NCBI GenBank assembly: GCA_026874595.1
Contig: CM049308.1
Span: forward strand, 25,968,367 to 26,032,366
Length of the DNA: 64,000 nucleotides
Origin: Sipunculus nudus
Taxonomy: Eukaryota; Annelida; Sipuncula; Golfingiida; Sipunculidae
Reading direction: 5' to 3'
Translations under genes and position numbers: made by a program
Shown here: one piece after another, positions 47,830-60,007 of the stretch
Layout of the letters: every line of letters begins with the position of its first letter
Numbering within the stretch: the stretch's first letter is position 1
The notes under the pieces: generated by a model
The model's database searches: none
Told to the model about the DNA's origin: nothing
Seen by the model: the letters and a program-made list of their open reading frames with translations, nothing else

Positions 47830-49805
47830 CACCAGTCTGCAGAAACTAATAAAAACACTTACAAACATCAATATCCATGCAAAGAATCATGGTGATCTCC
47901 CCATTAGTTGTTCAGATACTTCAGCTTTTGTATCAAATTGTCCATTATTCTGAGGGAAACTTCGGAGTCCTATAGCTTGAAGGATATGGGTAACAGAGAC
48001 CTAATTTTAAGTTTCCACAGGCATTTTCATGGGCCTTCTTGCATGACAAGAATGAAGATTCTAGGTCCATTTGTTGTGATTTGTACCCTGTTGACAGATA
48101 ACCACATCTTTAAAGGTATCAAAAAAAGACAAAAAAAAATCGTAAAAATTTGAAAAAAATAGAGGTGGCGCACCCAGTCTGCAGAAACTGATGGAACAGG
48201 TCATGATCAATATGTATGCCGAAAATCATGACCATCAGTGTTGTAGTTATTGAGATACTGCAGTTTTTGTATCAAATTTTCCATTATTCTGGGGGGTAAT
48301 TTGGAGCCATACAGCTTAAAGAATATGGGTAACAGAGACCTAATTTCAGGTTTCCATGGAGACTTTTCATGGGTCTCCCTGTGTGTCAAGAATGAAGATT
48401 CTAGGTCTAGTTTTAATGATTTGTGCCCTGTTAACAGATGTTCATAACTTTAAAGGTCTCAAAAATAGAGAAAAAATTCGTTAAAAAACCCGAACAAATA
48501 CAGGTGGTGCCACCAGTCTGCAGAAACTGATGAAACACTCCATGATCAATATCGATGAAAACAATTATGGTGATCTCTGCATTAGTTGTTCAGATACTTC
48601 AGCTTTTGTATCAAATTTTCCATTATTCTGAGCTGTACTTTGAAGTGCCATAGCTCAAAGGATATGGGTAACAGAGACCTAATTTCAGGTGTCCATGGAG
48701 ACTTATCATGGGTCTCCCTGTGTGTCAACAATGAAGATTCTAGGTCCAGTCCTTACGATTTGTACCCTGTTGACAGATAACTACATCCTGAAAGGTCTCG
48801 AAAATAGAGAAAAAAAAATTGTGAAAATTTGAAAAAATACAGGTGGCACCACCAGTCTGCAGGTACTGATGACACACCTCTTGATCAATATGTATGCCAA
48901 AAATCATGACCATCAGTGTTGTAGTTATTGAGATGTTGCAGTTTGTTTTTATCAAATTTTCCATTATTCTGGGGGGTTATTGGGGGCCCCCCATAGCTCA
49001 AAGGATATGGGTAACAGAGACCTTATTTCAGGTTTCCATGCAGACTTTTTATGGACCTCTCAGTGTGTCAAGAATGAAGATTCTAGGTCCAGTCTTTATG
49101 ATTTGTGCCCTGTTAACAGCTGTTCACATTTTTAAATTCGTAAAAAATCGAAAAATTCAGGTGGCGCCACCAGTCTGCAGGAAGTGATGGAACATCTCAT
49201 GATCAATACGTATGCCAAAAATCATGACCATCAGTCAAGTAGTTAATGAGATATTGAAGTTTTTGTATGAAATTTTTTACTTTTCTGGGGGGTACTTTGG
49301 GGCCCCATAGCTCGAAGGATATGGGTAACAGAGATCTAATTTATGGTTACTACGGAGACTTTTAATAGGTTTCTCAGTGTGTCGAGAATGAAGATTCTAG
49401 GTCCAGTGGTTACGATTTGTGCCATGTTAACAGATGACAGCATCTTTTAACTCTCAAAAATAGAGGAAAAAATTGTAAAAAAATCGAAAAATACAGGTGG
49501 CGCCACCAGTCTGCAGGAACTTATGGAACATCTCATGATCAATTTGTATGCCAAAAATCATGACCATCAGTGATGTAGTTATTGAGATATTGAAGTTTTT
49601 GTACGAAATTTTTCACTATTCTAGGGTGTACTTTGGGGCCCCATAGCTCAAAGGATATGGGTAACAGAGACCTAATTTCTGGTTTCCAAGGAGTTTTTTC
49701 ATTGACTTCTCAGAATTTCAAGTAACAAGATTCTAGGTCCAGCGGTTACGATTTGTGCCTGGTTAACGGACAGACAGACGGACGACGGACAAAGAGTGAT
49801 CGCTA
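47830..49805 (+). repeat. 340-bp tandem array (left arm)
   Basis: 'ccagtctgcag' recurs at about 47831, 48172, 48510, 48850, 49165 and 49502. Each unit carries 'catgatcaatatgtatgcc', 'agatactgcagtttttgtat', 'aaaggatatgggtaacagag' and 'gattctaggtccag'. It ends with a GACAGACGGACGACGGAC patch. Confidence 0.92.
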
Positions 49806-51307
49806 TGAACACATGTTAGGCTGACCTTTGTCGATCTTTGCCGGTCTTTGCCGATCTTTGTCGATAATTGTCGGCATAAGGATAAACAGCACATGACATC
49901 TGGCCAATAATATATTTCATTACCCTGATTTTCTTTCATACTTATTTGCCGTAATTTCGCTGATATTGCACAGAACTTGCCCGAAAAAAAAACAAGATTT
50001 TTTTCTCAACGTTCTGAACGACTTAATATGCGTCCGGCTTTAATAATGAGATAATTAAAGTGCTTTTTAAATCTACTGTAGCCTTAGTCACCGAAATATT
50101 TGGCCTATTTTTCTTTATAGGTACAGAAAAGACAAGGTTAATGTCAGTCACTAAAATGTAAATGTTTACATGTGCGAACTTTTTTTATATATACTGGACC
50201 AGTGGTTGGAGTAGTGCAGTACTAAAAATAGTATGCCGTTTCGAGGGCCCTTCCTCTACACTATTAACTGTTTATAGGTTTCTTAGTGGCTATTTGCGGA
50301 TTTGGGCTTCTTGCTCAAACTTAAAATGTCAAATACAGCATAAGTATATAGATACAGGGTACATTTTTATATAGGGATAATTTATAACTACATACTATGT
50401 ACCCCTTTCAGGATATAAATATTATAGATTATAATATGATATATCATATATTCATATACTAAAATAACCCAAAGTTAGGTGAATTATTGTAACATTGGTT
50501 TTTAACGGTTTATTGCTAGATGAAACACTGACACTGTCACTGATATACGAATTATAATATCAAAGTTTGATAGTGATATTGTAATATATATAGATATTGT
50601 CTGACATGTATCCCATCAAGATGCCACAAGTTTTATATAACAACCATTTTTTTTTAGAATAATGAAGATATTGAGAAACGGAACTGCATTGGCTCCGAGC
50701 GTTTTATAGTTAATTTTTATTTCAGTTATCATCGCAAATATACAATTAGGGCATGGGCAAAAATTTGTATATTTTAAGCGCCAATTTATACTTTCATATT
50801 GGCAATAAAATATTTAAGTTTACTTTTTTTATAGAGCCCCCATATGCAGGTTTTTGCTGTAACATCTTAATAAAAAAAAAGAATATAAATGGTTGCATTT
50901 ATCTTTAAAAAAAGGAATATAAATAGTTGCATTTATCTGTTTACCTATACACATATATATGTTAAATTCGGTGCAAACCTGTATATTGGCCCTCTATAAC
51001 TTTGGTTATCTATATGTTTTATTCCCCTTCGCATGCTTCATGCGTGATGTAATTTTTATCCGTCGTGGTGATAATTTGCTTAAAGGGGTCCTTAGGTATA
51101 CTTTAACATTGCGCAAACGATAGGACGCGATAGAGTCCCATTGTCAACACAGGCTCTTTGAAATGCGTTTTCAGGGGTGTCCCCATTGTATAAAGTTTCC
51201 ACCCGATTGCAACGTTATGCGTTTGTCTTGGGCAAAATAACCAAAACTTTTTGCGGGCGTTTGATCAAACGGTTTCTATGCATAATGCCTTTATTTTTAC
51301 CGTTTTT
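49806..51307. other. Unique centre between the inverted arms
   Basis: About 1.5 kb of AT-rich sequence without arm-type repeats. Four degenerate copies of a 'gatctttg' string lie at its left edge (49835-49870). The longest frame is 70 codons (50162-50374) with no recognisable domain. Confidence 0.6.
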
Positions 51308-52859
51308 TAGCGATCACTCTTTGTCCGTCGTCCGTCTGTCCGTCTGTTCGTCCGTTAACCAGGCACAAATCGTAACCGCTGAACCTAGAACCTTGTAACT
51401 TGGGATTCTGAGAGGTCCATAAAAAATCTCCTTGGAAACCAGAAATTAGGTCTCTGTTACCCATATCCTTCGAGCTATGGGGCCCCAAAGTACCCCCCAG
51501 AAAAGTCAAAAATTTCATACAAAAACTTCAATATCTCATTAACTACTTGACTGATGGTCATGATTTTTGGCATACATATTGATCATGAGATGTTCCATCA
51601 CTTCCTGCAGACTGGTGGCGCCACCTGTATTTTTCGATTTTTTACAAATTTTTTTCAAAAACTTCAATATTTAAATTTTTACAATTTGTTTTTTTCTCTA
51701 TTTTTGAGACCTTTAAGGATGTAGTTATCTGTCAACAGGGTTCAGATTGTAACAACTGGACTTAGAAACTTCATGCTTGACACACAGGGAGACCCATAAA
51801 AAGACTCCATGAAAACCTGGAATTAGGTCTCTGCTACCCATATCCTTTGAGCTATGGCACTCCAAAGTACAGCTAAGAATAATGGAAAATTTCATACAAA
51901 AGCTGAAGTATCTGAACAACTAATGCAGAGATCACCATAAGTGTTTGCATGGATATTGATCATGGAGTGTTTCATCAGTTTCTGCAGCCTGGGTGCACCA
52001 CCTTTATTTTTTTTTCGATTTTTTACGAATTTTTTTCTCTTTTTTTGAGACCTTTAAAAATGTGGACATCTGTTAACAGGGCACAAATCGTAAAGACTGG
52101 ACCTAGAATCTTTATTCTTGACATTCTGAGAGACCTATGAAAAGTCTCCATGGAAACCAGAAATTAGGTCTCTGTTAACCATATCCTTCAAGCTATGGGG
52201 CCCCAAAGTACCCCTCAGAATAGTGAAAAATTTCATACAAAAACTTCAGTATCTCATTAACTACATCACTGATGGTCATGATTTTGGCATACATATTCAT
52301 CATGAGATGTTTCATCAGTTTCTGCAGACTGGGTGCGCCACCTCTATTTTTTTTCAAATTTTTACAAATTTTTTTCTCTATTTTTGAGACCTTTAAAGAT
52401 GTGGTTTCCTGTCAACAGGGTACAAATTGTAACAACTGGACCTAGAATCTTCATTCTTGTCATGCAAGGGGGCCCATGAAAAGTGTCTGTGGAAACCTGA
52501 AATTAGGTCTCTGTTACCTATATCCTCCAAGCTATAGGACTCCAAAGTATCCCTCAGAATAATGGAAAATTTGATACAAAAGCTGAAGTATCTGAACAAC
52601 TAATCCAGAGACCACCATGCTTCTTTGCATAGATATTGACCATTAAGTGTTTTTATTAGTTTCTGCAGACTGGTGGAGCCACATGTATTTTTTTTTTCTC
52701 TACTTTTTAGATATATTAATACAGACACAATCTCAGCCTGTTAGTTAATCCGTTTGATGCTTCAGTTGAATGGGTATATACTACCATTCAGATGATAAAA
52801 TTTCCTTTTGCAAATCTCTTCCCAGTCAGCTGAGCGTCATGACCCATGGGTCACTTGTT
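51308..52859 (-). repeat. 340-bp tandem array, inverted (right arm)
   Basis: Reverse-complement copies of the left-arm unit: 'ctgcagactgg' or a variant at about 51606, 51983, 52323 and 52663. It ends with the inverted AACAAGTGACC terminus at 52859. Confidence 0.92.
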
Positions 52860-53577
52860 CGACTTCCTGTTCTAAGAATTTATTTCATTTCTGGCGAATT
52901 ATGCGTGCGGGTAATTACAGGATCTATGCTTTAAATTAAAAGGGGGACAAAACGGATTGCACTAAAAAGTGTGGTATATCCCTGCTGTCAGTAACGGGAA
53001 AGGGTTTTGGACACATCCTACTGAACAGGCTGCGGTCAGAGAACCTACCTTAAAACCAAGGAAGCTTAAGACAAAGGATGGGAGCACTGACATGATTTTT
53101 TGTCTAGAACCCGAATTGAAAAGTGCATGAGTTCCAGTTATAAGCAAATCTGAGCAAAGTCCGAGCTCTGTCTGATAGTTATCTGATTCCAGAATGATTA
53201 TAAATGTAGGCCCTAGCCGGCAACCCAAAGAGGACATGTACCATATATGTTTGTTTAGGGGGTATCATAAAAATGCTATTGTAAACACTTATGTTGACTT
53301 TTAAGTCAAACTGATTTGCATTTAGATATCACGTGAGCGTTTTTGAATGACCTATGTTGTCACGTTAAGTTAACCTGCATAAAGAACCGTATAAAATATG
53401 TGTGTGTTATTTCTTAAATCTCGTTCTATGTTGATAAATCTCCCTACATCCCTGCTGAAAACATGTTGTAAACATAATATCGCGCGTTATCTGAACGACA
53501 GACATGTCCCGCGAGTACGTGAAGATATAACTAGTATGAAATCCTAATATCAATTTAAATATTTTGATAAGCTCAAC

Positions 53578-53757
53578 ATGGCACGGCAGCATGTGCTGTT
53601 TAGCATCATTGGTTTTGAACCTGAAAATTGTCCTGACAGTCCAGGCAGTGCCATTCTAAAAGTCCTCAGATGGTTGCTACTTTTGCCTGCCCACTTCACA
53701 CTCATTTATTCCATACTTTTCTATAGGCTTTCTTTAAGACGGGAAATCGTTGATCAG
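53578..53757 (+). CDS. Possible first exon of an unidentified membrane protein
   Basis: A 60-codon frame opens at ATG in a fair start context (caacATGG) and runs to GATCAG followed by gtaaac, a usable donor. It encodes a polar start (ENCPDSPGS), one strongly hydrophobic segment (LRWLLLLPAHFTLIYSILFY) and a basic stretch after it. I do not recognise the family, and no second exon is found because the LINE 3' end begins about 25 bp into the supposed intron. It could equally be a chance frame. Confidence 0.3.
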
Positions 53758-53955
53758 GTAAACTTTGGAGCTTCATGGTATTGATTGATTTCTTTATTTC
53801 CTCCGTGTAACGAAGAGTACAATCAAAATGTATATGAACAATATAATAATACAAATTGTGCAAATGATCACAAGTAATAATGTGAATTATACAGTTTACG
53901 TTTTAAGTAGCAAATATAGATTAGTAATAAAGTTTTCCCTGATATTCTCAATCTT

Positions 53956-54420
53956 TTATATAATATTAGCGTACACTTCCGACGGCCATAGTTCTTCTAT
54001 TGTAGTTTTAACACATTTGAAGAAAAATGCTGATCTATACAAAAACATAGCTTGTTCTTGATATGTTAAACAAGATACCGGTGCTCCAAAAATAACAGCT
54101 ATAAACTGGTCAACATGTAACATGTTCATATAGACACTGAACTCTACTGAGAATTTATCATTAATGAAATCCCAAAGTTGTTCTCGTTCTGTTAAAGTCT
54201 TATCACACGAAACTGTCACATGACGTATTGCATTAATGAACATTTTGCCACAAAAATGACACATGAACTCCCGGTCAAGTGTTTCTAACACTCCATAATT
54301 TGCAAGTAATTGCACCGTATAAGAAAATAACCCCAATGAGGATGGTTTGTCTCTTGCTACTGTCCAAAGTATACAGGGATTTAAGATATCTACTTGAACA
54401 CTTCTTATCATTTTAAACAC
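53956..54420 (-). pseudogene. LINE C-terminal Cys/His region
   Basis: A 154-codon frame containing CHFCGKMFINAIRHVTVSC, a C-x2-C-x8-H-x4-C pattern like the zinc-binding C-terminal motif of many LINE ORF2 proteins. It is separated from the RT frame by about 160 bp with stops. Confidence 0.7.
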
Positions 54421-54582
54421 ATCAAGATTATAGGTTCTACTTTCAATGGAAGACTTTCATAATTAATTTAGCATTCGTGACAGTTCTTTTCCACATACAT
54501 CTTGGTATGACTTAATTATGTACAACAAACTGAATTAGATGTTCTTGTAGCCCTAATTTACCAATGAGATTTATTACATCAG

Positions 54583-55464
54583 CTACAAATCCATACTTAT
54601 ATTTCTGGTGAAGTAACTTTTCACTCGCATGAGCAGAATTTGTAAGGGTAAAGAACCTGGGATGTTTTCACAAAGTCTACCAAAAAACATAAGTTTGCGT
54701 TGATTTATGAATAAAGTAATTGACGGCATTCCGACTAATGACTGCACTATGTCTGATCTTGTTAGGATGTGTAAAGACTGTGCTATTTTTAAACAAGATC
54801 TGTGCATTCTCTCTAACATATTTTGTTCTTTGACTGTTAGGGTGCACCAGAGCTCAGAACCGTATAAACTTCTCGGTAAAACCATTAATTTATAAAGCCA
54901 CACTATTGTCAATGGATTTAAGCCACACGGCCGTACCCCTGCTCCAGCAAGGGACAGCAGGGAACCTTTGCCTTTCCTGCATACTTCTTCAGTATTTTTA
55001 ATTGATGATAAAGACGACTGCCACCAGATACCAAGATGCTTATGGTTACTGACCACAGGTACAGGTTTACCACCTAGTGTCCATTTTACATCCCACTTTC
55101 GAGATTTAATATCTTTTTCAGATTCACCGAATACCATAACAACGGACTTATCCGGGTTAATGGTAAACCGCCATTTGCGAGAATATTCATAGCATATATT
55201 TATCATCTGTTGCAGTCCTGTTGGTGAAACTGAGAGCAGGGTTATGTCATCTGCTTGTGTGGGACTACCAACATATATGTATTTAATTCTGGCTCCTAAG
55301 TTCTGTGATAATAGCTCATCTAAAAGAGCATTTAAATATAAAAGGTACAACCAGGGGGATAGTACTCCTCCCTGTCTTACTGACTGCTTTATCGGAAACA
55401 ATGGGCTGATTTCTCCGTCATAAATGCCTTTGTGTTTGTATAAGCGTTTATGATAGTTCTCCAA
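54583..55464 (-). pseudogene. LINE reverse transcriptase, palm and thumb
   Basis: A 293-codon frame containing VRQGGVLSPWLYLLYLN (RT motif B) and QADDITLLS (motif C, 55257-55246), then KWRFTINPDKSVVMVFG and HLGIWW. Motif C normally has Phe or Tyr before A-D-D; here it is Gln. The aspartates are kept. Confidence 0.88.
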
Positions 55465-55655
55465 AGTGGGCTGTTAATTTTAAATTCATACAATTTTACA
55501 AATAAACCAGAATGCCAGACTCTATCATAAGCTTTGATGCTGTCCATATAGCGGGCAAATACTTTGGACTGTCTCTCCAAGTAATGGCATACACATTCTA
55601 ATTTATAAAAGGATGCATTCAAAGCTCCAGTGCCTCTCTGGTAAGCACATTGCAT
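55389..55655 (-). pseudogene. LINE reverse transcriptase, middle part
   Basis: Contains QRGTGALNASF and the MDSIKAYDRVWH motif (RT motif A, usually D-x3-KAFD-x-V). The frame differs from both neighbours and overlaps the following RT frame. Confidence 0.8.
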
Positions 55656-55728
55656 AGGATTAGGGAAGCATATTCTATAAAATTCAATAAATTTTTCAAT
55701 TCTTCCTAATATAATTTTTTCAAGTAAT

Positions 55729-56559
55729 TTAGATACTCGGTAGTAAACATATGCCTCTGTAATTATTTGGACATTTTTTACTTTTTGAAGGATTTTTCAA
55801 GATTGTTACAAACAGGCCTTTTTTCATAGCAAAAGGTAAAACTTCTTTTTTAAATATTATTTTGAACAGATGCAATATATGTTCAGATAACACTGAACCT
55901 CCTAGTTTAATGTGTTCATTGTAAATCTTGTCTGCACCTGCAGCCTTGCCGTTTTTTAATGACCTAATACAGTTTTTTACTTCTATTTCCCTCAAGGTAT
56001 CATCTAATATACAATTTTCGTTTGTACACGACTCTTTAATATATTGTTTTAATTTGATGTCTATTTCAGATTTAAAATTTGCATCAAATTCTGGTATGTC
56101 TAGAGGACGATATAACTTTGTGAAATAAGATGCCCATCCTTTACATATTTCTGTTCTGGTTTTGGCTTCAAATCCTTCAAAATTTATAGAGGAGAGAACA
56201 TTTGGCCTCTTTCTCCGTTTCAGTCTAAGACGACTCCAAAATTCATTCAAGTCAATTTCGGAATTTGCATCAACCTCTTCAAAAAACTCTCTTTCCTTTT
56301 TTCTCTGGTATGCCCTCATTTCCCTTCTAAACTTTCGTTTCGATTGCTTGTATTCTTTATACGATTCGGCATTTCCTGTAGGACGTCCCTCATGTACCCA
56401 TTCTGTCCGCATAGCTTTCATGTGTTTGTGTAATGGTTTTAATAAATTGCACCATTCAGGTTTTAAATAAGTTCTGTATTTTTTATGAGGTAACTGTTCC
56501 GTTGCAGTCTGATTTATTATATCTATGAGCTCATTATAGTACGCGTTTAAGGTTTCCAC
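55729..56559 (-). pseudogene. LINE linker and N-terminal reverse transcriptase
   Basis: A 276-codon frame. A highly basic linker (SKRKFRREMRAYQRKKERE) is followed by the RT start LKNGKAAGADKIYNEHIK and NNYRGICLLPSI, which match RT motifs 0-2. It then loses frame at 55729. Confidence 0.85.
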
Positions 56560-56574
56560 ACTACAATTTTCTAT

Positions 56575-56883
56575 TTAAAGTTGATCCAAAGTTAAAAGTT
56601 TTTGGGATAAAATTTCAGAAAAGAGCCTTTTAATTGTTGGATTCGTAAGAACTTTCTTCCAGTTTATTTGAAGGTTCTCTATGGGAGGTTTACTGTAACA
56701 TACTGACTTACTTATAGACGCTACGACCGGAAGATGATCCGACCCGTTACGATAATCATCATCTAATATCTCACAGTACGTAACATCATGTATTCTATCT
56801 TTCGACAATACAATATGGTCAATTAACGTCCTATGGATACCACTATCATATGGATCAAACGTATATCTTGGTCCCTTACACAT
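56575..56883 (-). pseudogene. LINE endonuclease domain, C-terminal part
   Basis: It contains LIDHIVLS and the catalytic-type GSDHLPVVASIS (SDH at 56742-56734), the closing motif of APE-type endonucleases. It ends in a stop at 56575, close to the start of the linker frame. Confidence 0.8.
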
Positions 56884-57032
56884 ACCATGTGCAGTTAAAG
56901 ATATGAGATCATTATCTATTAAAAAATTATTAAATGCTAAACTTTTACTAGATGGCTTCCCTGGAAAAATATAACCTCTCCATGAACAGCATACTTATGA
57001 TACAGATCATATAATGTTTCTATATTTGATTT

Positions 57033-57392
57033 TTACTGAGATATACTGTAGTTTGAACTGGGCATGTACACTCCAAAAATATAAGTATTCTCAAGGGCAT
57101 TACAATCCAAGCAAATTCCTATTATTTTATCATCTGTTAGTTCTTTTACAGGACATATATTAATAGCTAAAGATTTCTTGTACAGTATTGCGACACCTCC
57201 CTTACCTCTGTACGTATTACAACAATCTGTTAAGGATGAGTCACATACTCCATATACATGATAATTTGTGTGTAGTGTTGACAGAAAATCTTGGCAACCC
57301 TTGGCAAGTCTGCATATGCAAGACCTCAATATCTTTTTCAAGTTGTCCGCCTGTATTGTTGGTTTCCATGCCATCACACTGACGCTGAGCAT
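57033..57392 (-). pseudogene. LINE endonuclease domain, N-terminal part
   Basis: It contains RGKGGVAILYKKSL and IFGVYMPSSN, characteristic strands of the APE-like endonuclease that nicks target DNA. It stops at 57033. The next 150 bp are not readable in one frame. Confidence 0.75.
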
Positions 57393-57399
57393 TATAATT

Positions 57400-57624
57400 C
57401 TCGGCAGGGGTCCTTATTCCAGGTTTATCTCGTGAGGCGCCGTTACGTACAGCGAGGGAAAACGATGCATCGTTGAACGTAGTTTCTCTTATCACGGTGT
57501 CGTTCATTTCTTTTCTAAGTCTAGTTACAGATTGTGACAGAGAGCTTGTTTTTTCCTTAAGAAGATCAACATTCCTTTCTACATCGCGTGATTTTGTCTT
57601 GAGTATCTTAATTTCTGCATTCAT
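57400..57624 (-). pseudogene. LINE ORF1, coiled-coil continuation
   Basis: The frame from 57624 begins with a basic coiled coil (LKTKSRDVERNVDLLKEKTS). It is displaced from the upstream ORF1 frame and runs out of sense as the endonuclease frame opens near 57390. Confidence 0.55.
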
Positions 57625-57708
57625 TAATTTGTGTTTTTCATTTGGGTCATTTGTGGTCGATTGATCGGGGCAAAAGGTTTTTATACTGTTTAAGTCTTCT
57701 GCAATTTT

Positions 57709-58452
57709 TTATATTTCTTTCTTTTGATCCTCTACTGTTGTGCGTAGCGCTATCATGTCTAATTCTAGTCTGTTACACTGTTTTGTCAAACCATCTTTTA
57801 AACTTCTGATCTCTGACCTGAATTCCATAATTTGTTTGTATATACAATCATTTCTTGTGTCACATGTTTTTTGCAAATTGTGACACTTACTGTCAAGTTC
57901 ATCCAAATTCTGCTTTGTGTTTAAATCAAGATCTTTCATTATTTCCGCTGTTTTATATAAACCTTGTTCTGAATCAAGTCGATGTGGTGCAGTGACAACT
58001 GTCCGACGAGCTTTGCTTTGGTGATACCCACTGAGAACCTCTGTAACTTCTGAAGGGTTACCCCCGTTAATAAAGGCTTGTAATACGTAACAGTCATTTG
58101 CTAGTTTATTTTCAAAATCTTCTAACCCTTTAGCTTTTTGTCTCTTTATAAGAACTCCCCCTGGGAAACTGGCAACAGTCGATGCGATTTCAAAGGGATA
58201 GGTCCTGATACAGCTGATATCAATTTCTTGTGATCTTACTGCCTCTAGAAGGGTTTCAACATAATCTTCTCTCGGTAATTGTTCACAAATACTTAAAATT
58301 TCATCTAAGTTTTCACAAATTGAAGTGTTTGCAGAAAAGTCAAATGGTGAGCAGGAGTTCAGTATTTCAAGGGACTCGCCTACGAGTGCACTTGTACTGG
58401 TAGACGCCTTTGTTACCCGAGGCCAATCCATGCTTTCTAATCGCTGCCCCAA
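57709..58452 (-). pseudogene. LINE ORF1, N-terminal part
   Basis: A 247-codon frame starting MGQRLESMDW. The second half is rich in heptad-type Leu/Ile/Glu/Lys patterns (LDSKCHNLQKTCDTR and on), a coiled coil typical of ORF1 trimerisation. A stop at 57709-57711 ends it, and a similar coiled coil resumes at 57624 in another frame, so ORF1 is interrupted. Confidence 0.75.
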
Positions 58453-58802
58453 TGCCTATTACAATAGTCTTTCCGTTAACTCAATGTGTTAGCCGTCACA
58501 GTTGACTGATTTCAGGTGCCCAGTGATTTCTCTGGTCTTTATTATATAAAAATATACAAAAAAATCATAGTTTTACTCACAGTTTCTTAATAGTTTTTAC
58601 CATGGGTGTCCTCTGACACATCCTGCACATCCTGTGTTAATTATGAGACATTCCAGCTTAATTTACTAAGGTTTTAGAGGCAATTGGGCGAGAGGTCTTT
58701 GAGGCACGTCCTCCCCGCCGCGCATGCGCTCTCAAAAAGTGCCCACTTTATAGAGGTGTCCGATCAGAGAGGTTCGACTGTATGTATATAGATATATAAA
58801 TA

Positions 58803-58803
58803 T

Positions 58804-58843
<40 letters not shown>

Positions 58844-58846
58844 ATA
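58803..58846 (+). repeat. (TA)n-rich tract
   Basis: About 15 TA units then irregular 'taatata' copies, directly left of the TIR element. Confidence 0.9.
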
Positions 58847-59757
58847 TATATTCAGTAAAACCTGGTTGTGTCGAAGTCGAAGGGACCTCGACAAAACCGG
58901 ATTTCGAGACAACCGACTAACAAATCTTTGCGTGAAAGAGCAACACGAATTTTATTTTTTTTTAATTATTAATAATAAGAAAGCACATAATTACTGCAAA
59001 AAAAATAGGATACGGTAAATAAAAAAATTTAAATAAGAGCACATACATGTATTAAAGCACATAAATTATTGGCTCAGATCATTTTCAGTTCAACACATCA
59101 GATCTTCTTTAAAAGGCAGTAACAGTTCTTTGCTAAACACGAGAACGCTCCTGGTCAGCAACAAAGTTCTCAGTTCCTGACAGGAATTTGAAGCAGTCAT
59201 CCACGCTGTCTGACGACTATACAGCAGCTGCCATAGCTTGCTGTACATCTCAAGGGCCTGTCTAATGGATTCCATTATGTTTGGTTTATTAATAACTACT
59301 CATTACGAATAAATGCTTTTTCTGCGAAAGAAGAAAGGCATGATCATGAGTGAATAATTCCATGGCCTAACAGAAAAAAAAACTGACCAGGTGTGTAAAT
59401 CATGTAGTTTATGTATTATGTATTATTTATGTAACCAGTTAACTGGTCAACACGGCCGTAAGTATGCTTGATGGAGCCTGCACAGCTGTTATCCAAACAT
59501 TAAGGCGGCATGACCTCGAGTCGAGCGACAAGGCCATCGCAGTTGATGCGTGAGAGCCTTGCCGGTATTAATAACGTATATAAAACTAATTTCAAAACGT
59601 ATCTTTCGGCAAGCTTTTGGTAAATAATATGCATCATTTTTTTCTTGGGTCAGGCACAGGGAGTAGATTTCCATGAAATTGTATGTGGGTATTTGTGTGT
59701 GTGTGTGAATTACGCTGTGAGTCCGACCATCGGAGAATTGGCGCTATATAACTACTA

Positions 59758-59759
59758 TA

Positions 59760-59804
<45 letters not shown>
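59758..59804 (+). repeat. (TTA)n microsatellite
   Basis: About 15 TTA units, giving poly-Leu and poly-Ile frames that are not genes. Confidence 0.97.
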
Positions 59805-59807
<3 letters not shown>

Positions 59808-60007
59808 ACTGGTCCCCTTCGCCGAATTACAATTGACGGGCCGTGCACAACTGTTATCCAAAACATTTAAGCGACATGACTTCTAGTGAAGCGATAGAAA
59901 AACTAGCTGGGGACCAACAAAACACCTCGACACATTCTAGTTCGGCACAAAAGGAGTAATATTAGTAAGGTTTTGGCCTTTTTCAGGGACTCTACATTTA
60001 CGCTTCC

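Larger units (their letters stand above)
46020..52859. mobile_element. 6.8-kb structure with inverted repeat-bearing arms
   Basis: It begins AACAAGTGACCCATGGGTCA and ends with the inverse. The left arm (46020-49805) holds about five 280-bp units, then six 340-bp units. The right arm (51308-52859) holds four 340-bp units in inverted orientation. Both arms stop at the same internal sequence, 'aaagagtgatcgcta', at 49805 and 51308, leaving a 1.5-kb centre. No transposase or other protein was recognised. It may be one long-armed foldback element or two copies inserted head to head. Confidence 0.65.
53781..58460 (-). mobile_element. Non-LTR retrotransposon (LINE), near full length but broken
   Basis: On the minus strand the order is ORF1 with coiled coil, apurinic-type endonuclease, reverse transcriptase, then a C-terminal Cys/His motif, spread over at least seven separated frames. 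The 3' end lies near 53781, where an 'aataaagaaatcaatcaat' tail meets unrelated sequence. The domain order and the SDH endonuclease motif place it among APE-type LINEs (Jockey/CR1/L2-like group); the exact clade is not determined. Frameshifts and stops show it cannot move by itself. Confidence 0.9.

Noticed and set aside
56162-56470. 102-codon plus-strand frame
   Set aside because: Antisense shadow of the LINE linker region.
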